DNA from: Magnetococcales bacterium
Lineage (GTDB): Bacteria; Pseudomonadota; Magnetococcia; Magnetococcales; Magnetaquicoccaceae
Assembly: GCA_015234115.1 (NCBI GenBank)
Contig: JADFWP010000002.1
Location: forward strand, 1 to 64,000
Length of the DNA stretch: 64,000 nucleotides
Direction of reading: 5' to 3'
In this document: positions 45,039 through 53,901 of the stretch, piece after piece
Numbering within the stretch: the first letter of the stretch is position 1
How the letters are laid out: each line of letters starts with the position of its first letter
The notes under the pieces: model-generated
Told to the model about the DNA's origin: nothing
Seen by the model: the letters and a program-made list of their open reading frames with translations, nothing else
Database searches by the model: none
Program-made: the position numbers and the translations under genes

Positions 45039-46031
45039 TCACTGGAAAACCGCTTGCAGCGAATCCACCTTGACAATCCTTCTGCCCCAGTTGGTGAGTT
45101 GTTCCAGATCAGCCGAGACGATTCTGTGATGGAGAGACTCAGGAATCTGGCCAAAGCGTGCTTGAAGCAGATCCAAAAGCATCTCGGATTTTCCTTTCAG
45201 TTCTCCTTTTTCCATGCCTTTTTCCATGCCTTTTTCCATGCCTTTTTCCATGCCCTTTTGCATTCCAATCCGTTCCACACTCGTCACATAGCGCATTGTT
45301 TTCTCCTCCTCCATATTGGACAACTCGTTCCAGAACCGGTCATCGGCTTCGGGGGGCAGGTGCAGGATCCAGTCGATGAAACGGTAGAGATCAAGGATTC
45401 TTTGGCGACTGAAGCCCTGCCGGTACAGGCTGCGGGTCAGGTGCAACTTCTGTTCATACCGTTCGTCGGGTCGATTCCTGGTCTGCCGCGCACGCAGATG
45501 GGCCAGGGCGATGATGGCAAACGGGTTGTCGGATCGCTCCAGATCGGACAGGTGATCCAGATAGTCCAGCAATTTGATTGCGTTGAAGCGGTAGATGGCC
45601 TCGGAGCCGAATTTCTCCTGCCGGTATTCGTTGACCCGCCATCCAGGATCGTCATCGGTCAAAATCGCCAACCCCACCACGGGTTTGCGGTGCAGATCAT
45701 AGGCACGGTAGTGGCTGGTGTACATCCGTTCCGGAAACTCCGGATCCCGGTCCCCCTGAATTTCGACATGGATCAGAATCCAGAGTTCCTGGCCATCCCT
45801 CAGCCACACCTTGACCAGCAAATCCACCCGACGATTCTTGGCTCGTGCCTCGCGGGTGATGCGGTTCAACTCCTTGTCAAGAAAGACCGGCTTGCGCTGC
45901 CAGTCGATCCCGTCATGGGCCACCGGCAAGAAAAAGGCCAGAAAGTCCTGGAAACAGCCTCTCAGGATCTCTTTCCAGGGGGAGTCGTATTCATCAGGTT
46001 GGGTGTGATCCCATGTCAGGGGTGCTTCCAT
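45039..46031 (-). CDS. Rpn/PD-(D/E)XK-type putative transposase-like nuclease with EKGM repeats
   Basis: 330 residues. The N-terminal two-thirds match the Rpn/DUF4351 class of PD-(D/E)XK nucleases: RVDLLVKVWL and WILIHVEIQGDRDPEFPERM contain the D..ExQ-type pattern, then YRAYDLHRKPVVGLAIL. The C-terminal part has MQKGMEKGMEKGMEKGMEKG, coded by a 12-base tandem repeat, and a coiled tail. Rpn proteins promote recA-independent recombination; many are mobile. It is placed oddly inside the chemosensory operon, between cheA and cheR on the same strand, so it is probably an insertion that keeps the operon readable. Confidence 0.78.
   Translation of the reverse strand: MEAPLTWDHTQPDEYDSPWKEILRGCFQDFLAFFLPVAHDGIDWQRKPVFLDKELNRITREARAKNRRVDLLVKVWLRDGQELWILIHVEIQGDRDPEFPERMYTSHYRAYDLHRKPVVGLAILTDDDPGWRVNEYRQEKFGSEAIYRFNAIKLLDYLDHLSDLERSDNPFAIIALAHLRARQTRNRPDERYEQKLHLTRSLYRQGFSRQRILDLYRFIDWILHLPPEADDRFWNELSNMEEEKTMRYVTSVERIGMQKGMEKGMEKGMEKGMEKGELKGKSEMLLDLLQARFGQIPESLHHRIVSADLEQLTNWGRRIVKVDSLQAVFQ
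45205..45252 (-). repeat. 12-base tandem repeat (four perfect units plus one degenerate)
   Basis: CCTTTTTCCATG is repeated four times head to tail, followed by a degenerate copy at 45253-45264. In the Rpn gene it encodes EKGM units. As the unit is a multiple of three, slippage would change protein length without a frameshift. Confidence 0.9.
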
Positions 46032-46102
46032 GGCTGCTGTTTGCTATATGATCATCGTTGTTGATGAATCAATGGAGTTCATTGCCAGGAGTCTCCATAC
46101 CC

Positions 46103-47575
46103 TTAAACACCACCAATGCGAGCAAGCTGATATTCACACAGAAATCGAATTTCATCCATCGGCATTTCCAGATCAAGGTGGTGGATGCCGCAATCCTTGA
46201 TCGGACCGGAGAGCAGTTGCATCACCACGCGATAGCCGTGTCTGGCCCGCTCCATTTCACCGTTGTGGCGATAGAGATCGGCCAGATAATAATGGGCGGG
46301 CCAGCAGCCGTGACGCCAATAAACCGCCTGACGAAACCATTCAATCGCCTCGGTCGGTTGCTGACGCCACTTGGCGGACAAGCCCAACAAAATCAAGGCA
46401 TCGATCGATTGGGAGTCGCGTGCCAGCACCTCATGAGCCAGAGTGGCAGCGGTTTGGTACTCTTTGCGCAGCAGCCATGAATGGGCCTTGAGCAGCTGTG
46501 CGGCCAGGTGATCCGGTTGCTGCGCGAGCAGGGAATCGAGCCGGATCAGCGCCTCGTCGTAACGTTTTTCTTTCAGAAGTTGGCGCACCTCTTCCAGAAA
46601 GCGGCTGCTCTCGGGTTGAGCCGAAGCCCGGGCCGAAGCCTGGGCCGGAGCCTGGGCCGGAGGAGGGGGCGGCAGGAGAGGCGCCGACATTGAAACCATT
46701 TCCGCGGATGCAACCGCAGGCAAGGGCCGGGACGAGGCTGGAAACGGCACGGAATGCGCCGGAGCGGAATCCTTGACGAAGTAATAATATCCTTGCTCTT
46801 CCACCAGACGCAGCACACCGAGATCGTTGGCCAGGGTTTCGGAAATTCCGAGCATCAAAATGCCTTCGTCGTGCAGCAGCGTGGCCAGTTTGCCCAAGAT
46901 GATCCGTCGCGTGGGCGGATCGAAATAGATCGAGACATTGCGAAACAACAGAATGTCGATGGCACCCAGCCCCGCGGCCAGGGAATCGGACAACAGGTTG
47001 CACGGATGAAACGTGACCTGCCTGGCCACCCGCTCCTCCAGGCGGAATCCACCCGTCGGTTCAGGCTGGAAATAGCGATCACGCAGGGTCGGACTCACCC
47101 CCCGGAAGGAAAACTCCGAATAACAACCACGACGCGCCTTGGCAAGCACCGTGCTGTCGATATCGCACCCCATCACATGAATCCTGCTTTCGATGCTTGC
47201 GCCATGGCGTTCCAGCAGGGCCATCACCAGTGAATAGGGCTCTTCACCCGAAGAGCAACCGGCGCTCAAGATCCGGACCGGAGCGGTTTCATTCCGCCGC
47301 TGCAAAAAACGGGGCACGAGATGATCGACCAACAAAGCGATCTGTTCGGATTCGCGGAAAAAATAGGTTTCGTTAATGGTTAGACGATCCACCAGTTCCT
47401 GGAAGGCCTCGGGCTGAAGAAACAGCCGGTTCAGATAGGCTTCCGGGGTCAGAGCCAAAGAGGAGAGCCGCTCCTGCAACGCGCGGAGCAGGTTCTGTTC
47501 GTTGGCCGCCTCGAAATGCAGACCGCAGCGGTTTTTGATCAGTTCCTTGAAGGGACCGGGTTCCAGGCGGCTCAT
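46103..47575 (-). CDS. cheR: CheR methyltransferase with C-terminal TPR domain (WspC-like)
   Basis: 490 residues. CheR core at 1-270: INETYFFRE at 67-75 (SAM/receptor motif), ILSAGCSSGEEPYSLVM (SAM loop) and LLFRNVSIYFDPPTRR. An Ala/Pro-rich linker (PPPPPAQAPAQ) is followed by three or four TPR-like helix pairs (LLKEKRYDEALIRLDSLL, IEWFRQAVYWRHGCWPAHYYLADLYRHNGEMERARHGY region). CheR-TPR is typical of WspC. It methylates receptor glutamates. Its ATG overlaps the cheB stop. Confidence 0.92.
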   Translation of the reverse strand: MSRLEPGPFKELIKNRCGLHFEAANEQNLLRALQERLSSLALTPEAYLNRLFLQPEAFQELVDRLTINETYFFRESEQIALLVDHLVPRFLQRRNETAPVRILSAGCSSGEEPYSLVMALLERHGASIESRIHVMGCDIDSTVLAKARRGCYSEFSFRGVSPTLRDRYFQPEPTGGFRLEERVARQVTFHPCNLLSDSLAAGLGAIDILLFRNVSIYFDPPTRRIILGKLATLLHDEGILMLGISETLANDLGVLRLVEEQGYYYFVKDSAPAHSVPFPASSRPLPAVASAEMVSMSAPLLPPPPPAQAPAQASARASAQPESSRFLEEVRQLLKEKRYDEALIRLDSLLAQQPDHLAAQLLKAHSWLLRKEYQTAATLAHEVLARDSQSIDALILLGLSAKWRQQPTEAIEWFRQAVYWRHGCWPAHYYLADLYRHNGEMERARHGYRVVMQLLSGPIKDCGIHHLDLEMPMDEIRFLCEYQLARIGGV

Positions 47576-48639
47576 GGTTTTTCCACACCGGCCCGATTGG
47601 AAACCGGAGCATGGGCCAGACGGATCATTTCTGAAGCGATCGCTTCGACCGGCAACACCCTCTGGACGCTTCCGGTGCGGATCGCCATCTGATTCATGCC
47701 GAAGATCAGGGAAGTGGCCTCATCCTGGGCCAGGGTCAGACCTCCTTTGTCGAGGATGCGCACGATGCCTTCGGCACCATCGTTGCCCATGCCGGTCAGA
47801 ATGATGCCAACGGCGCGAGGACCGAAACAATCGGCCACCGATTGCAGCAACAGATCGCAGCTGGGTCGGTAGATGTCCCCGATGGTGCGTGACATCAGCG
47901 CGACCCGTCGTGCGGGCGAAATGGTGAAATGGGATTCCGAAGGAGAGATGTAAATGGTGCCGGCCTGCAACGATTCGCCATCGACGGCCAGACGCACCGG
48001 CAGCACACACAGCGAAGAGAGCCACTCGACCAGACCAGGGGCGAAACCGTCGGAGATATGCTGGGCGATCACCACCGGGCAGGAAAAACCGGCCGGAAGT
48101 TCGGGCAGGATCCGGGCCAGCGCCTGGGGTCCGCCCATGGAGGAGGCAATGGCGAACAGACGGGGAAAGGTCTGAAGCGTTCCCACCTCTGGCGTCATCA
48201 CCGGGCGGGTGGCCCAATGGGTGGCGTGACCGGGTCGCATGCGGGTCACCACCGTCACTCCGGAGAGCAGTCGCACCTTGGCGATCAGTTGTTCCACCGA
48301 CTCCGGAGAGGTGTCGGGTTTTTCGATCACATCCAGCGCACCCCGTTGCATGGCCTCCATGGCCACCCGCGCATCGGAGACGCTGGTCACCACCAGAATC
48401 GGCACCGCCTTGGAACACATGATGGTTTCGATGGCTTCGAGACCACCCATACCCGGCATCTCCAGATCCATGGTGACCAGATCGGGTCGGAGCGCGGCCA
48501 CCACCTCCACGGCCTGGCGCCCGCTGGCCGCCTCGCCGATCACGTCGATATCCTCGGCCTCGGCCAGCAAATCCCTCAGCCATTGACGGACGAGCATGCT
48601 GTCATCGACCACCACGACCCGGATTGTGCGTGTGTTCAT
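47572..48639 (-). CDS. cheB: chemotaxis response regulator/protein-glutamate methylesterase CheB (WspF-like)
   Basis: 355 residues. Receiver domain with VVVDDSM and phospho-Asp D58 in TMDLEMPGMGG, then a methylesterase domain with catalytic S167 in ASSMGG, H194 in AQHIS and D287 in GMGNDGAEG. It demethylates the MCP and acts against CheR. Start and stop overlap the MCP stop (ATGA) and the cheR start respectively. In Wsp systems loss of this gene locks the pathway on. Confidence 0.94.
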   Translation of the reverse strand: MNTRTIRVVVVDDSMLVRQWLRDLLAEAEDIDVIGEAASGRQAVEVVAALRPDLVTMDLEMPGMGGLEAIETIMCSKAVPILVVTSVSDARVAMEAMQRGALDVIEKPDTSPESVEQLIAKVRLLSGVTVVTRMRPGHATHWATRPVMTPEVGTLQTFPRLFAIASSMGGPQALARILPELPAGFSCPVVIAQHISDGFAPGLVEWLSSLCVLPVRLAVDGESLQAGTIYISPSESHFTISPARRVALMSRTIGDIYRPSCDLLLQSVADCFGPRAVGIILTGMGNDGAEGIVRILDKGGLTLAQDEATSLIFGMNQMAIRTGSVQRVLPVEAIASEMIRLAHAPVSNRAGVEKP

Positions 48640-50570
48640 GGGTGCTCTTTTTGCGCGGTCGGGTCGGTGAATTTAAAGGTGCTGACCAACGCTTCGAGCC
48701 GTTCGGAGAGCGTAAGCATCTCTTTGCTGATCTGCGAAATCCGGGTGATCGATTGGGCGGTGTGGGAGCTGGCGCCGACAATCTCCCGCAGAGCCACCAC
48801 CACCTGGTTGCTGGCGATTTTCTGTTGCTGGGTGGAGAGCGAAATCTGCTGGGCGGCATTGGAGGTGTGGCTGGCCGCCTTGACGATCTCACCGAGCCGT
48901 TCGGAGGTGTTGGTGGTGGCGACCGTGCCGGCCTGAATGGCGACCGCTCCTTGTTCCGAGGTGACCACCAGACGACTGATCGAATCCTGAATCTCGCTGA
49001 TCTTGACTTCAATCTCTTTGGTGGAATCGGTCACGCTGTCGGCCAGACGACGGATTTCGCTGGCCACCACCGAAAACCGTTTGCCCGCTTCGCCGGCGCT
49101 CGACGCCTCCAGGGCGGCATTGAAGGCGATCAGGCGGGTCTGGTCGGCCAGGGTATTGATGATTTCCATCACTTTGCTGATCTGCTTGGACTTGATGCCA
49201 AGATCGAGAATTTCTTGCAGGCTCTGTTGACGCTCGGTGCGGATATCGTTCATGCGACCGAGGGCGATCTGCATGGCCTCGGATCCCTTGCGGCTGCCGT
49301 CGAGGGTCTGATTGGCGATTTCGACCACGGAACGGGCCTGTTCGGCGATCTGGGTGGAGGAGGCGGACAGTTCTTCCATGGTGGAGGTGATTTCGGCCAC
49401 GGAGGAGGACATCTGGGTGGAAGTGGTGGCCTGACCGGCCACGGCATCGGTGATTTCCCGCGCCGCCTTGTGGACCTGAATCGCCCGCGCGCCCACTTCG
49501 GAGGCGAGTTCATGGAGTTTCAGCCGCATTTCTCCCGCAGCCTGGGAGAGTTCGGCGATTTCGTCGCGACCGGCCAAAGGCACTTCGATGGAGAGGTCTC
49601 CGGCGGCCACCCGGTTGACGCCGGCCACCACCACCTGGAGGCGCAAAACCAGATGACGGGCAATCACCATGGTGAGCAGCAGACCGACCACGATGGAGAG
49701 CATCCCCACCCCCAGCGCGGTGGTGCGGGCCGCGTGCAGCGTGGTGTGATAAACCGTGCTTTCCATGGCGATTTCCACCACACCAAGCGGGGCACCGGAA
49801 AAATCCTGGATGGCCGAGGCGAGTATGGCATGCGGCTCGCCATGTATTTTCCGATGTTCCAAGATCATTTCACCGTCCAAAGCCTTTTTCAGTTGATCGG
49901 CATCGAGGAGTGGTTTTGATCCCAGAGTGGATCCCAAGGTTTTGAATCCCTCCTTGTCCGCCAGATGCATGGCGACATCGACCCCGTTCAATTTCTGGAA
50001 CGTATCGAAAAAGGGTTGTCCGAAAGAGAGTCCGAACTCCACGGAGCCGACCGGGTTGCCTTTGTGGGTGACTGGCACCACGCCGCGCACCCCCAGTCCG
50101 GCCACGCCTCCTTCCAGACCACGGGTCGGTTTTTGCTGTTTGTTGGTGGCGGTGACCGTGTGACGGAAGGCAGAGAGATCATCGCCGAATTTTTCCGGCT
50201 TGTGAACCCGCAGCCAGGAGGTGGCCGGAGGGGTGTGGAACTGAAACTGCTCCACGCCATGCTCTTTGGACATGAGCTTGAAACCAGGCACGAACAGATC
50301 ACCAATGGCCTGACGGTCCCCGGAGGCAAATTTTTCCTGCACCAGCGGGATGTTGGCCACCAAGGCGCCCATCGCCTCGGCGGCCCGGCTTTCGGCGGCA
50401 ATGGTGTTGTGAAACGCCTTGAGATGGGCATTCAAGGCCATGCGTTCGGAAGCGAGGATCAGGTCGTTCATGCTGGAAAGATTGGCCGTGGTCAGCGTTC
50501 CGCCGACCAGGATAATGGCCAATCCCATGGCCAGCATGATTTTCGCCCACAGGCGCAGGTGTTGGAGCAT
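48636..50570 (-). CDS. methyl-accepting chemotaxis protein of the Wsp-like operon
   Basis: 644 residues: TM1 at about 10-28, a periplasmic sensory domain to about 285 with a Cache-like pattern (FQFHTPPATSWLRVHKPE, VGSVEFGLSF, LGVVEIAME), TM2 (LGVGMLSIVVGLLLTMVIA), HAMP and an MCP signalling tail with INTLADQTRLIAFNAALEAS at the tip. FHTPPATSWLR suggests a double-Cache-type domain. No CheR-tether pentapeptide ends the chain. It starts 18 bases after the ilvD stop, so it may be transcribed with ilvD. Confidence 0.9.
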   Translation of the reverse strand: MLQHLRLWAKIMLAMGLAIILVGGTLTTANLSSMNDLILASERMALNAHLKAFHNTIAAESRAAEAMGALVANIPLVQEKFASGDRQAIGDLFVPGFKLMSKEHGVEQFQFHTPPATSWLRVHKPEKFGDDLSAFRHTVTATNKQQKPTRGLEGGVAGLGVRGVVPVTHKGNPVGSVEFGLSFGQPFFDTFQKLNGVDVAMHLADKEGFKTLGSTLGSKPLLDADQLKKALDGEMILEHRKIHGEPHAILASAIQDFSGAPLGVVEIAMESTVYHTTLHAARTTALGVGMLSIVVGLLLTMVIARHLVLRLQVVVAGVNRVAAGDLSIEVPLAGRDEIAELSQAAGEMRLKLHELASEVGARAIQVHKAAREITDAVAGQATTSTQMSSSVAEITSTMEELSASSTQIAEQARSVVEIANQTLDGSRKGSEAMQIALGRMNDIRTERQQSLQEILDLGIKSKQISKVMEIINTLADQTRLIAFNAALEASSAGEAGKRFSVVASEIRRLADSVTDSTKEIEVKISEIQDSISRLVVTSEQGAVAIQAGTVATTNTSERLGEIVKAASHTSNAAQQISLSTQQQKIASNQVVVALREIVGASSHTAQSITRISQISKEMLTLSERLEALVSTFKFTDPTAQKEHP

Positions 50571-50588
50571 GATGATTATCCTGATGTT

Positions 50589-52433
50589 TTAGATCCGTTC
50601 CACACGTTTCAGGTCGCGCACCGCGCCTTGAGCCGCTGAAGTGGTCAAGGCCGCATAAGCGCGCAACGCGGCCGAAACCGGTCGATTGCGCCCTTCGGGA
50701 ACAAAACGGACGATGGCGGCCCGTCGTTGTTCCAACACCGCGTCGCTGACCGCCAGTTGAATGGTGCGGTTGGGAATGTCGATGTCGATCCGGTCCCCCT
50801 CTGCGACCAGGGCGATGATCCCCCCTTCGGCGGCCTCGGGCGAGACGTGACCAATCGACAATCCCGAGGTTCCCCCGGAAAAACGGCCATCGGTGATCAG
50901 GGCGCAGGCCTTGCCCAATCCTTTGGATTTCAGGAAACTGGTGGGATAGAGCATCTCCTGCATGCCCGGCCCTCCGCGCGGCCCTTCGTAGCGGATGATC
51001 ACCACGTCGCCGGGCTGGATCCGATCCCCGAGAATCGCCTCGCAGGCGCTCTCCTGACTGTCGAACAGCCGGGCCGGACCGGAAAATTTCCAGATCGATT
51101 CATCCACGCCCGCCGTTTTGACAATGCAGCCCTCCTTGGCCAGATTGCCGAACAGCACGGCCAGACCGCCATCTTTGGAATAGGCGTGTTCCAGATCGCG
51201 GATGCATCCCTGGGCGCGATCCAGATCCAATGTGGGCCAGCGGGTCGATTGGGAAAAGGGTTGGGTGGTGATCCGTCCCGCCGGGGCGGCCAGATGACGG
51301 ATTCTGGCGGCCTCCGAGGCGGTGGGCGAGGCGATATCCTCCCGTTCCAGGGCTGCGGCCAGAGTCGGGGCATGCACCATGGCGCACCCTTCGTGCAGCA
51401 ATCCGGCCCGGCGCAATTCGCCCAGAATGGCGGGAATGCCTCCCGCGCGATGAACATCCTCCATGTGATAACGGTCTGTCGAAGGGGCCACCTTGCACAG
51501 ACAGGGGACACGCCGGGAGAGGCGGTCGATGTCGTCCATGGTGAAGGGCACCTCTCCTTCGCGGGCTGCTGCCAGCAGATGAAGCACGGTGTTGGTCGAG
51601 CCGCCCATGGCGATATCCAGAGACATGGCGTTCTCGAAGGCTTCGAAGGTGGCGATCGAGCGCGGCAGCACCGAATGGTCCTCCTGCTCGTAATAGCGCT
51701 GGCACAACGAGACGATCAGCCGTCCCGCCTCCAGAAACAGCGCCTTGCGGTCGGCGTGAGTGGCCAGCAGGGTGCCGTTGCCGGGCAGGGCCAATCCCAG
51801 AGACTCCATCAGACAGTTCATGGAGTTGGCGGTGAAGAGTCCGGCGCAGGAGCCGCAGGTGGGGCAGGCGGAACGTTCGATGGTGGTCAGATCGCCCTCC
51901 GTGACCGCCCGATCCCCGGCGGCGATCATCGAGTCGATGAGATCGAGTTTGCGCACGGATCCGTTGGCCAGTTGCGCCTTGCCCGCCTCCATCGGTCCGC
52001 CGGAGACAAAGACCGCCGGAATGTTCAGCCGCATCGCGGCCATGAACATGCCGGGGGTGATCTTGTCGCAGTTGGAGATGCAGACCATGGCATCGGCGGC
52101 GTGGGCGTTGACCATGTATTCCACGCTGTCGGCGATGATCTCCCGCGAGGGCAGGGAATAGAGCATGCCGCCATGCCCCATGGCAATGCCGTCGTCGATG
52201 GCGATGGTGTTGAACTCGCGGGGAATGCCACCGGCGGCACGAATCTCGCCGGCGACCAGATCCCCCAGATCTTTCAGATGGACGTGTCCGGGCACGAACT
52301 GGGTGTAGGAGTTGACGACCGCGATGATCGGACGGCCAAACTCGGCTTCGGCAACACCGGTGGCGCGCCACAGGGCACGGGCACCGGCCATGTTGCGGCC
52401 ATGGGTGGAGACTCGGGAACGGTAGGCGGGCAT
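50589..52433 (-). CDS. ilvD: dihydroxy-acid dehydratase
   Basis: 614 residues, normal for the long IlvD type. It makes 2-oxoacid precursors of valine, leucine, isoleucine and pantothenate. The start [21 protein letters not shown] is typical, with Fe-S ligands in CISNCDKI and CPTCGSCAG. The Mg site region [14 protein letters not shown] is also present. ATG 52433 follows a TTG that would add one residue. The Wsp-like operon follows directly with no terminator seen. Confidence 0.95.
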   Translation of the reverse strand: MPAYRSRVSTHGRNMAGARALWRATGVAEAEFGRPIIAVVNSYTQFVPGHVHLKDLGDLVAGEIRAAGGIPREFNTIAIDDGIAMGHGGMLYSLPSREIIADSVEYMVNAHAADAMVCISNCDKITPGMFMAAMRLNIPAVFVSGGPMEAGKAQLANGSVRKLDLIDSMIAAGDRAVTEGDLTTIERSACPTCGSCAGLFTANSMNCLMESLGLALPGNGTLLATHADRKALFLEAGRLIVSLCQRYYEQEDHSVLPRSIATFEAFENAMSLDIAMGGSTNTVLHLLAAAREGEVPFTMDDIDRLSRRVPCLCKVAPSTDRYHMEDVHRAGGIPAILGELRRAGLLHEGCAMVHAPTLAAALEREDIASPTASEAARIRHLAAPAGRITTQPFSQSTRWPTLDLDRAQGCIRDLEHAYSKDGGLAVLFGNLAKEGCIVKTAGVDESIWKFSGPARLFDSQESACEAILGDRIQPGDVVIIRYEGPRGGPGMQEMLYPTSFLKSKGLGKACALITDGRFSGGTSGLSIGHVSPEAAEGGIIALVAEGDRIDIDIPNRTIQLAVSDAVLEQRRAAIVRFVPEGRNRPVSAALRAYAALTTSAAQGAVRDLKRVERI

Positions 52434-52540
52434 CAATCTCTCCGGGCGAAAAAAAAACGTGACGCAAGATGGATTGTCAACGGCTTGGATGTGGTCAATA
52501 ATGGTGTCAGGTCAGTCTCATTGGACAGGAAAAAAAATCC

Positions 52541-53158
52541 ATGGCACAGTTTATCAATATCCATCCCAAAAATCCACAGCCCCGTCTCCTGACCCAGGTC
52601 GTGGATGTGTTGCGGGAAGGGGGAGTGATCGTCTATCCCACCGACACCACCTATGGCCTGGGATGCAGCATCTCCAGCCGCAAGGGCGTGGAGCGAATCC
52701 AGCGGATCAAGCAGCAGGCCAGTTCCCATCAGCTTTCGATTCTGGTGTCGGATCTTTCGGACATCGCCCGTTACGCACGGGTGGACAATGCCACCTATCG
52801 GCTGCTGAAACGGTTTCTCCCCGGCCCCTACACCTTCATTCTCGAAGCGACCCGGGAGGTGCCCAAAACCATTCTGCCCAAACGCAAGACCATCGGATTG
52901 CGCATTCCGGATCATCCCATCTGTCTGGAACTGCTCAAAAGCCTGGGCGAACCGATCCTCTCCACCTCCATGCGTTTTGCGGGCGAAACCGAAATCCTGA
53001 GCGATCCTTACATCATTCATACCCGGACCGATCATCTGGTGGATCTGGTGATCGATGCCGGCCTGCTGCCCGCATCCCCGTCCACGGTGGTCGATCTGAC
53101 CGGACCGACACCCGAGGTGTTGCGCGCCGGGGCCGGGGATCCGACCGTTTTCACCTGA
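52541..53158 (+). CDS. Sua5/YciO/YrdC-family protein (YciO type)
   Basis: 205 residues. YrdC-fold protein: GGVIVYPTDTTYGLGCSISS, QLSILVSDLSDI, KRFLPGPYTFIL and KTIGLRIPDHPI. The family includes the enzyme making threonylcarbamoyl-AMP for t6A tRNA modification. The length and the SSRKGVERIQRIK segment fit the YciO branch, whose activity is weaker or uncertain. The product of the t6A pathway is the substrate of TcdA, encoded earlier in the window. Divergent from ilvD. Confidence 0.87.
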   Translation: MAQFINIHPKNPQPRLLTQVVDVLREGGVIVYPTDTTYGLGCSISSRKGVERIQRIKQQASSHQLSILVSDLSDIARYARVDNATYRLLKRFLPGPYTFILEATREVPKTILPKRKTIGLRIPDHPICLELLKSLGEPILSTSMRFAGETEILSDPYIIHTRTDHLVDLVIDAGLLPASPSTVVDLTGPTPEVLRAGAGDPTVFT

Positions 53159-53193
53159 TTCCGCTCATCCACACACCGGGGAAGCCGAGAGAC

Positions 53194-53355
53194 ATGTTCA
53201 AATTTTTCTTGATCGTGGTGGTCGTTGGAGGTGTGGTCCTGTATGTGCTGCGCAGGCGCAACATCCAGATCGGTTTGAGTCCCAGCGGACAGAACGTGCT
53301 GCTGATGGCCGTGGAGCGAATCATTCAGGCGCTGTTGCGACGCATCGGTTTATGA
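53194..53355 (+). CDS. small single-helix membrane protein
   Basis: 53 residues: an N-terminal membrane helix (FKFFLIVVVVGGVVLYVL), then a basic amphipathic tail (RRRNIQIG... RIIQALLRRIGL). The ATG at 53194 lies 35 bases after the YciO-type gene. It is in a different frame from its neighbour and otherwise free of overlap. No family known. Likely real on topology, but small size keeps certainty moderate. Confidence 0.5.
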   Translation: MFKFFLIVVVVGGVVLYVLRRRNIQIGLSPSGQNVLLMAVERIIQALLRRIGL

Positions 53356-53374
53356 CAGACCGCTTCGGTTCGGA

Positions 53375-53890
53375 CTACTCCACACAATAATAGCGATTGG
53401 AGGTTGCCATCATTGACCGTTCGATTCTGGCCAGATCGCGCTCCTTGCGTTGGATTTCCTCTTTCAGGTCCACGATGGAGTCACCGATGAAAGCACGAAT
53501 GGCAGGCATGGCATGGCCATCGTCCGGAGTGGCCTGCAAACGGGCCTCGAACTCTTGCAACGCGACGTAACCGTTCTGGATTTCCTCTTTCAACTGGATG
53601 ACCGACTCCTGTTTCTGCTCCAGATGCGCGATCAGTCCTGACCCTTTGCGCAGGTTGCCCTGCTGGAAATAATCCGCCCGCCGATCCATGAAGGTCTGCT
53701 GGGCCGCCCGGAAACGGGTGATCCACTCCCGCTCCAGGCTGGAAAAACTCTGCTGTTCGAGCAGGCTCCACCGTTCCCGCAACAATCGCATCTCTTTGGC
53801 AGTCTGACGCCAGTCCGTGGACCAGGCCAGGGATTCGGCCCGTTCCAGCAGCGAGGCCAGCTCGCGGAGCGCGGGATCGGCGGCGTCCAT
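53375..53890 (-). CDS. DUF349-like helical protein
   Basis: 171 residues from ATG 53890; a TTG at 53905 overlaps the previous stop and could also be used. All helical and charged. The stretch LLRERWSLLEQQSFSSLEREWITRFRAAQQTFMDRR has the W...(L)W..F..A...F..RR spacing of a DUF349 repeat. A second helical half carries AFIGDSIVDLKEEIQ. Coupled to the triple-receiver gene upstream in the same operon. Function unknown. Confidence 0.6.
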   Translation of the reverse strand: MDAADPALRELASLLERAESLAWSTDWRQTAKEMRLLRERWSLLEQQSFSSLEREWITRFRAAQQTFMDRRADYFQQGNLRKGSGLIAHLEQKQESVIQLKEEIQNGYVALQEFEARLQATPDDGHAMPAIRAFIGDSIVDLKEEIQRKERDLARIERSMMATSNRYYCVE

Positions 53891-53901
53891 GATGCGGATA
53901 C

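Noticed and set aside
45205-45264. Short regular repeats as a possible CRISPR
   Set aside because: Units are 12 bases, contiguous without spacers and inside a coding frame.
50727-52592. Long rightward frame over ilvD
   Set aside because: Gly/His-rich translation without motifs; ilvD is unmistakable on the other strand.
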